Origin: Methylotenera_A aquatica
GTDB lineage: Bacteria > Pseudomonadota > Gammaproteobacteria > Burkholderiales > Methylophilaceae
Reading direction: 5' to 3'
Length of the DNA stretch: 64,000 bases
Assembly (NCBI GenBank): GCA_965601485.1
Contig: OZ271846.1
Coordinates: 1,736,001 to 1,800,000, forward strand
In this document: in pieces, positions 9,777 through 19,103 of the stretch
Numbering within the stretch: position 1 is the stretch's first letter
Layout: each line of letters opens with the position of its first letter
The notes under the pieces: model-generated
Told to the model about the DNA's origin: nothing
The model's input: only the letters and a program-made list of their open reading frames with translations
The model's database searches: none
Position numbers and translations under genes: made by a program

Positions 9777-11165
9777 CTAACATGCGGCCACCCTTTGCGC
9801 TGAAAATTCTTGCAAGCGTTTAACTGTTTCAACAAACACTTCGGCGCGATGCATATAATTTTTAAACATATCAAAGCTGGCGCAAGCGGGAGATAGCAAT
9901 ACAGCATCACCACTTTGCGCTACTTTTTTGGCTATATTCACTGCTTCTGGCAAGTCGGCGGCATGGTAAATCGGCACATGGCTTGGTAGCAATATAGTTT
10001 CAATTAATGCAGCATCGCGACCAATTAACACAACAGCGCGCGCGTTTTGTTGAATGGCAGGCAATAGCGGTGAGAAATCTTGACCTTTGCCATCGCCACC
10101 TGCAATCAGCACCACTTTTTGCGGTTTACCTTGTTTGGTCATGCCTGCAATAGCAGCGCAGGTTGCGCCCACATTGGTGCCTTTTGAGTCGTCGTAATAA
10201 TCCACATCATCAATATTAGCCACCCACTCCACACGATGCGGCAAGCCTTTAAAATCAATCAAGGCTTTAACGATGGATGTTTCTTCAACCCCAACTGTGT
10301 TACAAAGGGCCATTGCTGCTAGGGCGTTAGCCACATTGTGCAGACCTGTTATGCTCAATTGGCTAGACTTCATGATCTTGCGTTGACCAATGGTCAAATA
10401 TGGCAAGCCTTCAAATTCGATTAAGCCAAAGTCTTGCTTTTCAACAGCGGCATTTAAGCCAAACGTCATTTTATGTTTTGCCGACATGGCCAATGTAGCG
10501 GCATCATCACGATTAAGCACAGCCACTTTAGCATGTGCCAAAATTCGTGCTTTGGCCGCAATATAGGCGCTCATATCAGCATAACGATCCATATGATCTT
10601 CACTAATATTTAGCACAGCAGCACTATCGCATTTTAGGTGATGCGTTGTTTCCAACTGAAAACTAGAAAGCTCTAGCACATACACGTCAGGCGCTTCCAT
10701 CATTAAGGCCTCTAGTACAGGCAAACCAATATTGCCCGCCACAATCGTTTTTAAGCCTGCCTCTTTACAAATCTCACCCACTAAAGTGGTAACGGTGGTT
10801 TTGCCGTTTGAGCCAGTAATGGCGATTACTTTTGCATGTTTAGGACGATATTGCGCAAACAATTCAACATCACCAATCACTGGCACACCCTCTTTAATAG
10901 CGGCTTGCAACGCTGGCTCACTCATCGCCACACCTGGGCTAATCACAATTAAATCGGCTTGCAAAAACACATCAGGGTTAAATTTACCGGTATAAATATG
11001 CACATGTGGCATATGCTTCATCAGATAGTCCATACTGGGTGGATTAGTGCGTGAGTCGGCGACAGACAAAATGGCACTTTGGCGCTCAAGCCAATTCAAG
11101 GTTGATAAGCCTGTATCACCTAAGCCTAGCACTAGTACTTTTTTGTCTTTTAATGCAATTTTCAT
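9777..11165 (-). CDS. murD: UDP-N-acetylmuramoylalanine--D-glutamate ligase
   Basis: MurD adds D-Glu to UDP-MurNAc-L-Ala. The 462-residue protein has the Rossmann start VLVLGLGDTGLS, the P-loop ITGSNGKTTVTTL, the ISEDHMDRY motif, and the C-terminal DDSKGTNVGAT and LLSPACASFDMF motifs typical of MurD. It lies 21 bp after mraY and 10 bp before ftsW, consistent with one transcript. Confidence 0.98.
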   Translation of the reverse strand: MKIALKDKKVLVLGLGDTGLSTLNWLERQSAILSVADSRTNPPSMDYLMKHMPHVHIYTGKFNPDVFLQADLIVISPGVAMSEPALQAAIKEGVPVIGDVELFAQYRPKHAKVIAITGSNGKTTVTTLVGEICKEAGLKTIVAGNIGLPVLEALMMEAPDVYVLELSSFQLETTHHLKCDSAAVLNISEDHMDRYADMSAYIAAKARILAHAKVAVLNRDDAATLAMSAKHKMTFGLNAAVEKQDFGLIEFEGLPYLTIGQRKIMKSSQLSITGLHNVANALAAMALCNTVGVEETSIVKALIDFKGLPHRVEWVANIDDVDYYDDSKGTNVGATCAAIAGMTKQGKPQKVVLIAGGDGKGQDFSPLLPAIQQNARAVVLIGRDAALIETILLPSHVPIYHAADLPEAVNIAKKVAQSGDAVLLSPACASFDMFKNYMHRAEVFVETVKRLQEFSAQRVAAC

Positions 11166-11186
11166 TTTTGCTTTTTTATGTTTGAC

Positions 11187-12290
11187 TCATCGTAATTTCA
11201 ATGTTGCAAGGCCGATTAGCACCAACATCATGGTAATAATCCAGAATCGCACCACAACTTGAGTCTCTTTCCAGCCTTTTTGTTCGTAATGATGATGTAG
11301 CGGTGCCATTAAAAAGATGCGTTTACCTACGCCTGTTTTAAATTTGGTGTATTTGAAATACAACACCTGCAGTGCCACAGAAAACGTTTCCATTACAAAA
11401 ACGCCACCCATAATAAACAGCACGATTTCTTGGCGCACAATAACTGCCACCACACCCAATGCAGCACCTAAGGCAAGTGCGCCTACATCACCCATAAACA
11501 CTTCGGCCGGGTAGGCGTTAAACCACAAAAATCCAAGACCAGCTCCCGCCATGGCGGCGCAAAATATCATTAGCTCACCTGCACCTGCCACATAAGGAAT
11601 GCCTAAGTATTTAGAGAAATATAAATGCCCTGCCACATAGGCAAATATCGCCAGCGCACTGCCCACCATCACGGTTGGCATAATCGCCAAACCATCTAGG
11701 CCGTCGGTTAAATTCACTGCATTACTACTGCCCACAATCACTAAATACGTCAGCAAAATAAATCCAACAGCTCCCAATGGCAGCACTAGGTTTTTAATAA
11801 AAGGAAAAATCAATGTAGTTTCCACAGGGCTGCTAGATGTTTGATATAAAAATATCGCCACGCCTAGGCCAATCAAGCTTTGCCAAAAATATTTAGCTTT
11901 TGCTGATAAGCCTTTAGGATTTTTGTGAACCACTTTGCGGTAATCATCTACCCAGCCTATTGCACCAAAACCAAGTGTGGTAACCAGCACTACCCAAATA
12001 TATTTATTGTGTAAATCACCCCATAAAATAGTGGCAATACCAATAGCGACTAATATCAGTGCGCCGCCCATTGTAGGCGTACCCGCTTTTACCAAGTGTG
12101 TTTGAGGGCCATCATCACGTACAGCTTGACCTACTTTATATTGAGTCAGCTTGCGAATCATGGTTGGCCCAACCATAAACGAGATTAGTAACGCCGTTAA
12201 TGTTGCCAAGACAGAACGTAAGGTAATGTAATTAAATACGTTAAAGCCACGAATATCGTGCGCTAAATACCGAGCAAGCTCTAATAACAT
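11187..12290 (-). CDS. mraY: Phospho-MurNAc-pentapeptide transferase
   Basis: MraY is an integral membrane enzyme that moves phospho-MurNAc-pentapeptide onto undecaprenyl phosphate to form lipid I. The 367-residue product has about ten membrane helices and the catalytic motifs GTPTMGG, GWVDDYRK, NAVNLTDGLDGLA, FLWFNAYPAEVFMGDVGALALG and APLHHHYE. The acidic catalytic residues (DD and NLTDGLDG) are intact. The start overlaps the end of murF by 10 bp. Confidence 0.98.
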   Translation of the reverse strand: MLLELARYLAHDIRGFNVFNYITLRSVLATLTALLISFMVGPTMIRKLTQYKVGQAVRDDGPQTHLVKAGTPTMGGALILVAIGIATILWGDLHNKYIWVVLVTTLGFGAIGWVDDYRKVVHKNPKGLSAKAKYFWQSLIGLGVAIFLYQTSSSPVETTLIFPFIKNLVLPLGAVGFILLTYLVIVGSSNAVNLTDGLDGLAIMPTVMVGSALAIFAYVAGHLYFSKYLGIPYVAGAGELMIFCAAMAGAGLGFLWFNAYPAEVFMGDVGALALGAALGVVAVIVRQEIVLFIMGGVFVMETFSVALQVLYFKYTKFKTGVGKRIFLMAPLHHHYEQKGWKETQVVVRFWIITMMLVLIGLATLKLR

Positions 12291-13678
12291 TGGACGTCCT
12301 CCATTAAACTTTTCTGTAGATTTTGTTGTGTTAATGACTCCACTACCCGTTCCATTTTCATAAAACGCGAGCCTTTCACCAAAACCGTTACATTCTTTTG
12401 CATTAAGCTTTTTACGTTGTTGATTAAATCGTTTAACTCTAAAAAGTGTTGCGCGCCTTTACTATGCTCATCTTTACCAAACACCCTTACAGCATTTGCA
12501 CTTAACGCGCCAAATGCCAGCAAATTGGTAATGCCTTTTTGCCTAGCATAGGCGCCAATATCGGCATGCATTTGTGCTGCATCAGCACCCAATTCACCCA
12601 TATCGCCCATCACAAAAATACGCGCGCCATCAATTGCAGCAAGTACATCAATGGCCGCCTTCATTGAGTCAGGATTAGCGTTATAAGTATCATCAATTAA
12701 AAGCGCGCCGTTTAATCCAGCCATGCTTTGCAAGCGACTATGTACGGCCCGCATATTTTGCAAACCTTTGGCAATATCTTGATTGCTCACACCCAATGCC
12801 ACTGCCACCGCACTAGCGGCAAGTGCATTAGCAATATTGTGTTTGCCCAACATATTCAATTTGAATGTTACCGAGCCTGTTGGTGTGCTGAGTTGGATAA
12901 GGCTTAAACCATCTGTTTCAGTATAGCTAGCTGTTATATCCGCCGTTTTACTCAAACCAAATGTAATGATTTTTTTACCCGCATTTAATGATTGCCAGTA
13001 AGCACAAAAAGTATCATCGGCATTAATTACTGCAATTCCATTGTTATTTAAACCATTGAAAATCTCACCCTTAGCTTTGGCAATATTTTCGCGCGAACCT
13101 AATTCGCCAATATGTGCTGTGCCTGCATTATTAATCAGCGCCACATTGGGCTGCGCAATACGGCTTAAATAATCAATTTCACCTAAATGATTCATGCCCA
13201 TCTCTATCACCGCATAGGCGTGTTGTTTGTTTAATTTCAATAATGTCAGAGGCATACCAATATCATTATTTAAATTACCAACCGTTGCATGTACTTTAGT
13301 GACATCTTTTGTGGCAGCAACCAAAATAGCACTTAGCATTTCTTTGGTAGTGGTTTTGCCATTACTGCCAGTAATCGCAATCACAGGAATATCAAATTGA
13401 TTGCGCCAGTACTTTGCCAAGTCTCCAAGTGCCAAGCGCGTGTCATTTACTACAATGGATGGCCCTGCTTTTGTTTGCGGATCTGAAACCAAAACCGCCG
13501 CGGCACCTTTTTCGATGGCTTTTTCAGCAAATCGATTACCGTCAAAATGCTCGCCTTTAATCGCCACATATAGTTGATTACTCAAAATGGCGCGGCTATC
13601 AGTGCCAACACTTTGTATTTCGCATTCAGCACCTAATAATTGGCCGTTGACGGCTTTTGCAATGGTCGAGAGCCTCAT
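12281..13678 (-). CDS. murF: UDP-MurNAc-tripeptide--D-Ala-D-Ala ligase
   Basis: MurF adds the D-Ala-D-Ala dipeptide and so completes the UDP-MurNAc-pentapeptide. The 465-residue protein shows the P-loop ITGSNGKTTTKEML, GMNHLGEI, and the C-terminal DDTYNANPDSM and VMGDMGELG motifs. Its ATG overlaps the murE stop by 4 bp (ATGA), and its last codons overlap the mraY start. The substrate dipeptide comes from ddlB in the same cluster. Confidence 0.97.
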   Translation of the reverse strand: MRLSTIAKAVNGQLLGAECEIQSVGTDSRAILSNQLYVAIKGEHFDGNRFAEKAIEKGAAAVLVSDPQTKAGPSIVVNDTRLALGDLAKYWRNQFDIPVIAITGSNGKTTTKEMLSAILVAATKDVTKVHATVGNLNNDIGMPLTLLKLNKQHAYAVIEMGMNHLGEIDYLSRIAQPNVALINNAGTAHIGELGSRENIAKAKGEIFNGLNNNGIAVINADDTFCAYWQSLNAGKKIITFGLSKTADITASYTETDGLSLIQLSTPTGSVTFKLNMLGKHNIANALAASAVAVALGVSNQDIAKGLQNMRAVHSRLQSMAGLNGALLIDDTYNANPDSMKAAIDVLAAIDGARIFVMGDMGELGADAAQMHADIGAYARQKGITNLLAFGALSANAVRVFGKDEHSKGAQHFLELNDLINNVKSLMQKNVTVLVKGSRFMKMERVVESLTQQNLQKSLMEDVQCY

Positions 13679-15129
13679 GATGTCAGCGTCTCTGCATACT
13701 TTTTGAGCACTTTTTGCGCTTGTTCTAAATCGCTAAAGTGGTGTTTTTTATCTTTAATTTCTTGATATTGCTCATGGCCTTTACCTGCAATAAGCACAAT
13801 ATCGCCACTTTTGGCCGCAAAAATGCTGGCTTTAATCGCTTTTGCTCGATCTTGTTCAATTAGGTAATTGCCTTGCATGCCTTGCAAGATTTCGTTAATA
13901 ATTTTGTATTTGTTTTCATGGCGCGGATTATCCGAAGTCACCACCACGGCATCGGCCAAATCGCTGGCTATTTTTCCCATTAACTCCCGCTTACCTGCAT
14001 CGCGATCGCCACCGCAGCCAAAAACACAAATCAATTTTGCGCCTTCTTTTTTTTGTGTTTTTAGTGTGCTTAATACTTTTTCCAATGCATCTGGTGTGTG
14101 TGCATAATCCACCACCACCATTGGCAACTTGCCGCCACCCAGTTTCTGCATGCGACCAGGAGCCGATTCAATATATGAAATTGCCTTTACAGCCTCTTGC
14201 AAGCTCACATTGGATGCCAGCAAAGTTGCCAAAACAGCCAAGACGTTGTAAACATTAAAGCGGCCAATTAAATTTGCACGCACTGCTGCATTGCCTTGTG
14301 ACGTTACAGCCACAAAGTTGAAATAGGTATCTTGAAAATGCAGTTTTGTGGCACGCACATCGCCGTGCTCAATGCCGTACGTTACAACTGCTGCGCCTAC
14401 GTTTTTTAAATCACGTTCAATTTGTTTTCCAAAATCGTCGTCACAATTCACTATCGATGTTTTTAAACCAATGCTGTCAAACAAACGGCGTTTGGCAGCA
14501 GCATATTCTTCTAATGTGCTGTGATAATCCAAATGGTCGCGTGATAGGTTACTCAAAACCGCAATATCAAACTCAACCCCGTTAACGCGGCCTTGATGTA
14601 AGCCATGTGATGAAACTTCTAACACCACCACTTCGGCGCCTTGCTTCAAGAAGTCGGCTAACATCCACTGCAACAAGATCGCATCTGGCGTGGTATTGAT
14701 GGCTTCAGTTAACTGATCAGAAAAGCCATTACCTAATGTGCCAATAACGGCCGTTTTTCGATTTAAATAATTAAAGCACTGACTTAACCATTGTGTGATG
14801 GACGTTTTGCCGTTAGTGCCAGTGACGCCTATAGTCCACAAGGTAGATGATGGGTTTTTATAGTATTGCGCCGCAATATAACCAGCCTGTAAGCGCAAGT
14901 TTTTAATGGCTATATTTTCAACAGGCCAATCTGCATTCCAACTAAAATCTGCTGAATCCCAAAGTACTGCGCTGACGCCATTTTTAATCGCATCGGCAAT
15001 AAAGTGGCGGCCATCGATTTTATCTCCTGGGTAAGCTAAAAACAAACTTCCGTGTGCCACTTTGCGGCTATCGGCCGTGATATTTTTGATGGGTGTTTTA
15101 ATGCGATAACTTTGAATTGCTTTGGTCAT
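13675..15129 (-). CDS. murE: UDP-MurNAc-L-Ala-D-Glu--meso-diaminopimelate ligase
   Basis: MurE adds the third residue of the peptidoglycan stem peptide. The 484-residue product has the P-loop GVTGTNGKTSITQW, SSHGLHQGR, SRDHLDYH, DYAHTPDAL and GCGGDRDAGKR. The sequence DNPRHE contains the DNPR motif that marks specificity for meso-diaminopimelate rather than lysine, as expected for a Gram-negative. ATGA overlap with the ftsI stop upstream and with murF downstream. Confidence 0.97.
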   Translation of the reverse strand: MTKAIQSYRIKTPIKNITADSRKVAHGSLFLAYPGDKIDGRHFIADAIKNGVSAVLWDSADFSWNADWPVENIAIKNLRLQAGYIAAQYYKNPSSTLWTIGVTGTNGKTSITQWLSQCFNYLNRKTAVIGTLGNGFSDQLTEAINTTPDAILLQWMLADFLKQGAEVVVLEVSSHGLHQGRVNGVEFDIAVLSNLSRDHLDYHSTLEEYAAAKRRLFDSIGLKTSIVNCDDDFGKQIERDLKNVGAAVVTYGIEHGDVRATKLHFQDTYFNFVAVTSQGNAAVRANLIGRFNVYNVLAVLATLLASNVSLQEAVKAISYIESAPGRMQKLGGGKLPMVVVDYAHTPDALEKVLSTLKTQKKEGAKLICVFGCGGDRDAGKRELMGKIASDLADAVVVTSDNPRHENKYKIINEILQGMQGNYLIEQDRAKAIKASIFAAKSGDIVLIAGKGHEQYQEIKDKKHHFSDLEQAQKVLKKYAETLTS

Positions 15130-16853
15130 ATCACTTCGTTTGCATCATCATCGTTAGTCGGAATTACCACATTACTATTAGGTGCATCTTGAGGTACAGA
15201 CAGCATACGCAAGGCATCTGACATCACCGCGCTAAATACAGGGGCTGCCACAGTGCCACCGTAATATTCGCCATTGGTCGGCTCATCAATCATCACCGCC
15301 ATAATCAAACGCGGGTTAGATGCAGGCGCCATTCCGACAAAAGAACCCACATATTTGTCTTTTTCGTAACCCGCTTTGCCCAATTTATGCGCCGTACCTG
15401 TTTTACCGCCCACTCGATAACCCGCCACTTGCGCCCTTAACGCTGTGCCTCCAGGCAAAACAGCAAGCTCTAACATGGCTTTCATGTCATTGGCCACTTG
15501 CGCCGAAAAAACTTGGTGCCCAACAGAGGGCTCATTGATTTTAAGTAACGAAATAGTCTTAAGCTCACCTTCATTGGCAAACACGGTGTAAGCGCGTGCT
15601 AATTGCAGCAATGTCAAACTAATACCATGTCCATAAGACATGGTCGCCTGCTCAATAGGGCGCCAGCTTTTATAAGGCCTCAAGCGGCCAGAAGCCTCAC
15701 CAGGAAAGCCAATATTGGCACGCGAACCAAAGCCAAATTGGTTAAAGGTACTCCATATAGCTTCGCGCTTAAGGCTTAAGGCCATTTTGGCTGAGCCCAC
15801 ATTTGAGGATTTTTGGATCACTTCAGAAACTGTTAAGACGTCATGCGGGTGTGCGTCGTGAATGGTGGCGGTACCAATCGTCATATAACCCGGTGCAGTT
15901 TGAATTTTAGTATCTGGCTTAAAGTCACCAAACTCCATCGCAGCAGCAGCCGTCATTGGCTTTAAGGTAGACCCCGGTTCAAATGCGTCAGTAATTACCC
16001 GATTACGTGTCTTACCCACAATATTCACTGGATTATTAGGGTTGTATGTAGGCAAATTCACCATGGCTAATACCTCACCAGTTTTAGCGTCTAACACAAC
16101 AACTGCACCCGCTTTAGCTTTATGTTTTTCTACCGCCTCTGCTAGTTCTCTAAATGCCAAATATTGAATACGCCTGTCAATACTAAGCACCAAGTCTTTG
16201 CCATCTTGCGGCACTTTAACATCTTCTAAATCTTCAACAATACGGCCTTGCCTATCTTTAATTACCTTTCGGCTACCCGCTTTGCCAGACAAATGTCCGT
16301 TTTGTGCCAACTCAAAACCCTCTTGCCCCACATCATTAATATCAGTAAAACCTACTACATGCGCCGTTACATCGCCAGCAGGGTAAAAACGCTTGTATTC
16401 GCGCTCTAAGAAAACACCTGGAATATTCAAACTCATCACCTGAGCCGCCAAATTAGGCGAAACGCGGCGTTTTAAATACACAAATTCGCGCTGCAAATTG
16501 GCGAACTTTTTATCTACATCCTCACTTTTCAACCCCAACAACTTACCCAATGCTTGTTTTTGCGATTTGTTTATTTTAACATCAGGCGGGCTGGCCCAAA
16601 CTGATTCCACGGGGCTGCTAATGGCCAGCAACTCACCGTTTCTATCAGTAATTTTGCCACGGTGCGCTTGCAAAGTAAGGGTGCGGCTATATCGCGCATC
16701 GCCTTTTTGCTGCAAAAACTCTTTGTGTAAACTTTGCAAATAAATGCCGCGTGCAAACAAGCCAGCAAAACCCAGTAGAATAACAATCAACAATAGCCTA
16801 CGCCGCCAAGTTGGCAGCTTCACTATATGATGTTGTAAGGAGTTATAAGCCAT
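15126..16853 (-). CDS. ftsI: Septal peptidoglycan transpeptidase (PBP3)
   Basis: FtsI is the class B penicillin-binding protein that cross-links septal peptidoglycan with FtsW. In 575 residues it has a single N-terminal membrane helix (about residues 18-38), a PBP dimerisation domain, and a transpeptidase domain with the three catalytic motifs: SxxK in EPGSTLKPM, SxN in KSSNVGS, and KTG in GGKTGTAHK. It lies 16 bp after ftsL and overlaps murE by 4 bp. Confidence 0.98.
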   Translation of the reverse strand: MAYNSLQHHIVKLPTWRRRLLLIVILLGFAGLFARGIYLQSLHKEFLQQKGDARYSRTLTLQAHRGKITDRNGELLAISSPVESVWASPPDVKINKSQKQALGKLLGLKSEDVDKKFANLQREFVYLKRRVSPNLAAQVMSLNIPGVFLEREYKRFYPAGDVTAHVVGFTDINDVGQEGFELAQNGHLSGKAGSRKVIKDRQGRIVEDLEDVKVPQDGKDLVLSIDRRIQYLAFRELAEAVEKHKAKAGAVVVLDAKTGEVLAMVNLPTYNPNNPVNIVGKTRNRVITDAFEPGSTLKPMTAAAAMEFGDFKPDTKIQTAPGYMTIGTATIHDAHPHDVLTVSEVIQKSSNVGSAKMALSLKREAIWSTFNQFGFGSRANIGFPGEASGRLRPYKSWRPIEQATMSYGHGISLTLLQLARAYTVFANEGELKTISLLKINEPSVGHQVFSAQVANDMKAMLELAVLPGGTALRAQVAGYRVGGKTGTAHKLGKAGYEKDKYVGSFVGMAPASNPRLIMAVMIDEPTNGEYYGGTVAAPVFSAVMSDALRMLSVPQDAPNSNVVIPTNDDDANEVI

Positions 16854-16869
16854 ATTCTCTTCTTAATCA

Positions 16870-17157
16870 TCACCGAATTAATTCAACAGTGATTTCTTCT
16901 TTTGCAATCACCTGAATACGTGTTGCATCAGGCACCTGCATTTTTAATTTCATTGCAGCCAACTCTTCCACCCGCGAATGCATAGCCCAAGTACTTTGCT
17001 CTAACTGCAATTGACCGTATTCAGTATCAAATTTGCGCGTTAAATCTTGCTGTTGCTCAAGCTCAAAATAAAGCTTGCGCGCTCTATGTTGGGACGTAAT
17101 CACACCTATACTTACCGCAATTAATACAAAAAATAAAATAAAATTGATGCGTATCAT
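16870..17157 (-). CDS. ftsL: Cell division protein FtsL
   Basis: FtsL is a small bitopic divisome protein that pairs with FtsB through a coiled coil. The 95-residue product has a membrane helix at about residues 4-21 followed by a helical region (LYFELEQQQDLTRKFDTEYG) with heptad character. I choose ATG 17155-17157; a TTG 15 bp upstream would overlap the rsmH stop by 8 bp and is the alternative start. Its position between rsmH and ftsI supports the call more than the sequence, which is poorly conserved in this family. Confidence 0.9.
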   Translation of the reverse strand: MIRINFILFFVLIAVSIGVITSQHRARKLYFELEQQQDLTRKFDTEYGQLQLEQSTWAMHSRVEELAAMKLKMQVPDATRIQVIAKEEITVELIR

Positions 17158-17164
17158 GTTTTTT

Positions 17165-18184
17165 CTAAGCAATCGCCGTTCTTTGTGCTACACGCATTAC
17201 TGCACTTCTGCTGCGTGGATTTTGATTTATTTCAGTAACACTTGGCTTAATTGCCTTTCCCACCGCCTTTAACCTTGGTTGCGGCAAATCAATTGCCTTC
17301 ACTGGAAAACGCGAAGGCAAATCATCACGATTCTGTTCACCTTGAATAAATTGCTTTACGATTCTGTCTTCTAGCGAATGAAAACTAATCACAACCAACC
17401 GCGCGCCTTCAGCCAGTAAATTTAAGCACTCCGGCAAAATTAACGATAACTCCTCAAGCTCCGAATTGACGAAAATCCGTAAAGCTTGAAAGGTGCGCGT
17501 TGCAGGGTTCTGCCCCGGCTCGATCTTGGGGATTGCACTTGCCACGATCTTGGCAAGCTGTCCGGTAGTGGTGATGGCGCGCCCGTCTGAGCGCTCCTTA
17601 ATAATCGCCCTTGCAACCTGCTTAGCAAACCGTTCTTCACCATAGTCTTTTATCACTTTCCCTAATTGTTGTTCTGAAATAGTGGTCAATAGCTCTGCGG
17701 CTGTCTTTCCACGCGTTTGGTCCATGCGCATATCTAAGGGCGCATCAAATCTAAAGCTAAAACCACGTTCACTTTCATCAATTTGTGGCGATGAAATGCC
17801 TAAATCCAGCAAAATGCCGTCTACTTTGGTTAAATTGTTATTACTAACCAGGCGATTGATTTCTGAAAAGTGCAAATGCGATATATGAAAACGCGAATCT
17901 TGAATAGAATACCCTTCAGCAATTGCAGCTAAATCGCGGTCAATCGCATATAAGCGACCGGATTTTTCTAAGCGTGACAAAATTAAACGACTATGTCCAC
18001 CGCGCCCAAAAGTACCATCCACATAAATGCCTGTAGGTTTTATATTTAGCGCATCAACCGCTTCATTTAACAAAACAGTGACATGGGCAGTCGGTGATGA
18101 CTTGAGTGAGGAATTTAATACAGGGGTCGAAATTGATGCGGGTACTGAGGCTAAGTTGGGCACAGATTTCGCCCCCATCATCAT
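17165..18184 (-). CDS. rsmH: 16S rRNA (cytosine1402-N4)-methyltransferase
   Basis: RsmH methylates N4 of C1402 in 16S rRNA using S-adenosylmethionine. The 339-residue protein carries a low-complexity Ser/Pro/Ala N-terminal extension of about 30 residues, then the conserved HVTVLLNEAV start of the domain, the SAM-binding DGTFGRGGHS, DLGISSPQ, ERGFSFR, and the late VISFHSLEDRIVK motif. Its ATG forms an ATGA overlap with mraZ. RsmI, which 2'-O-methylates the same nucleotide, is also in this window (21084-21941). Confidence 0.97.
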   Translation of the reverse strand: MMMGAKSVPNLASVPASISTPVLNSSLKSSPTAHVTVLLNEAVDALNIKPTGIYVDGTFGRGGHSRLILSRLEKSGRLYAIDRDLAAIAEGYSIQDSRFHISHLHFSEINRLVSNNNLTKVDGILLDLGISSPQIDESERGFSFRFDAPLDMRMDQTRGKTAAELLTTISEQQLGKVIKDYGEERFAKQVARAIIKERSDGRAITTTGQLAKIVASAIPKIEPGQNPATRTFQALRIFVNSELEELSLILPECLNLLAEGARLVVISFHSLEDRIVKQFIQGEQNRDDLPSRFPVKAIDLPQPRLKAVGKAIKPSVTEINQNPRSRSAVMRVAQRTAIA

Positions 18185-18627
18185 AGTGAGAAACCTTCTA
18201 ATTCTGCTGGCATATCAAAGCTATTGCCGCTAGTCAAAATCTCCAACTGCTTATTCCATGCATCCAAATTCCACAACTCAAAATGACTGCCCTGACCTAC
18301 AAACATGACATCTTTATCTAATTTTGCAAAATCTCGCAAAACAGAAGACACCAACAAGCGCCCCGCGCTGTCCAGAGTCAAATCTTCCGCTTGGCCAACC
18401 ATCAGGCGCTGATATGCACTGGTTTGTGTATTAAAGCTTGATAAGGCGTTAATTTTGGCCTCAATCGGCGCCCATGCTGGTTGCGGGTATAGCAGTAAGC
18501 AGCGATGCGGATGCGCAGTTAAAATCAAATTGCCCACACTTTGCGCAAACAAAGCATCACGATGCTTAGCAGGGACAGCGAGCCTACTCTTAGCATCCAT
18601 ACTTAAAAGTGTTGCGCCGCGAAACAT
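18181..18627 (-). CDS. mraZ: Transcriptional regulator MraZ
   Basis: MraZ is an AbrB-like DNA-binding protein that represses its own dcw operon. The 148-residue product has the two duplicated SpoVT/AbrB-type halves with the conserved FRGATLLSMDAKSRLAVPAKHR start and the second motif near LDSAGRLLVSSVLRDFA. It is the first gene of the cluster, and about 110 bp upstream there is a phased array of AGTGG repeats that fits its operator. It overlaps rsmH by 4 bp. Confidence 0.97.
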   Translation of the reverse strand: MFRGATLLSMDAKSRLAVPAKHRDALFAQSVGNLILTAHPHRCLLLYPQPAWAPIEAKINALSSFNTQTSAYQRLMVGQAEDLTLDSAGRLLVSSVLRDFAKLDKDVMFVGQGSHFELWNLDAWNKQLEILTSGNSFDMPAELEGFSL

Positions 18628-18736
18628 GATTTTAATAAACCACCCTTAGTCCACTATTTGTTTTGGTGATGAACTCAAAATTGTCATGAAGAGACTAAAG
18701 TAGGAACAGGCAAATAACTTATCGATGCAAAAGTTC

Positions 18737-18771
18737 CCACTAAACTCCACTTTTCACCACTAAGTTGCACT
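18737..18771 (-). promoter_or_regulatory. MraZ operator (phased AGTGG repeats)
   Basis: On the minus strand AGTGG occurs exactly three times with a 10-bp period (18757-18761, 18747-18751, 18737-18741), and a fourth imperfect copy AGTGC lies at 18767-18771 in the same phase. MraZ is known to bind tandem GTGG/TGGG repeats of about 10-bp period upstream of mraZ. Position and spacing match that. The promoter elements themselves I cannot place with confidence. Confidence 0.75.
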
Positions 18772-18779
18772 ATAGATAA

Positions 18780-19103
18780 AAAAAAAGCTCTTTGCAAGCA
18801 TTTTTTAACTATTTTTTCTTTATAAGACAAAGACTTAGCGCATTTTTATTAATAAAATAATTATCATAAAAATCAATGAGATATTAAATTAATTACATGT
18901 AAAATATCACAACAATCAACTAGGTCAATGATTGAAAACAATATCGCTTTTTAAGATTTTTTATAGGGAGGAAATTGACTGGTTAATGAGTTACTTAATA
19001 CTGATTAATACTCAATTAATACTCAAAACAGGCGATTGAGTTAAGATTGTTTATATTTAAACTTGTGAAGCAATTTTTTACAAATTTAAAAGGAACAATA
19101 AAA
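18780..19103. other. AT-rich spacer with three TTAATACT repeats
   Basis: This 324-bp stretch holds no gene that I can support. The only clear structure is three direct copies of TTAATACT at 18995-19002, 19005-19012 and 19016-19023, spaced 10 and 11 bp apart, roughly 80-110 bp before the start of the decayed gene that follows. They could be a leftover operator of that gene. Confidence 0.4.

Noticed and set aside
9767..9913. N-terminal extension of FtsW
   Set aside because: It overlaps the murD coding end and lacks family similarity; ATG 9764-9766 gives the normal length.
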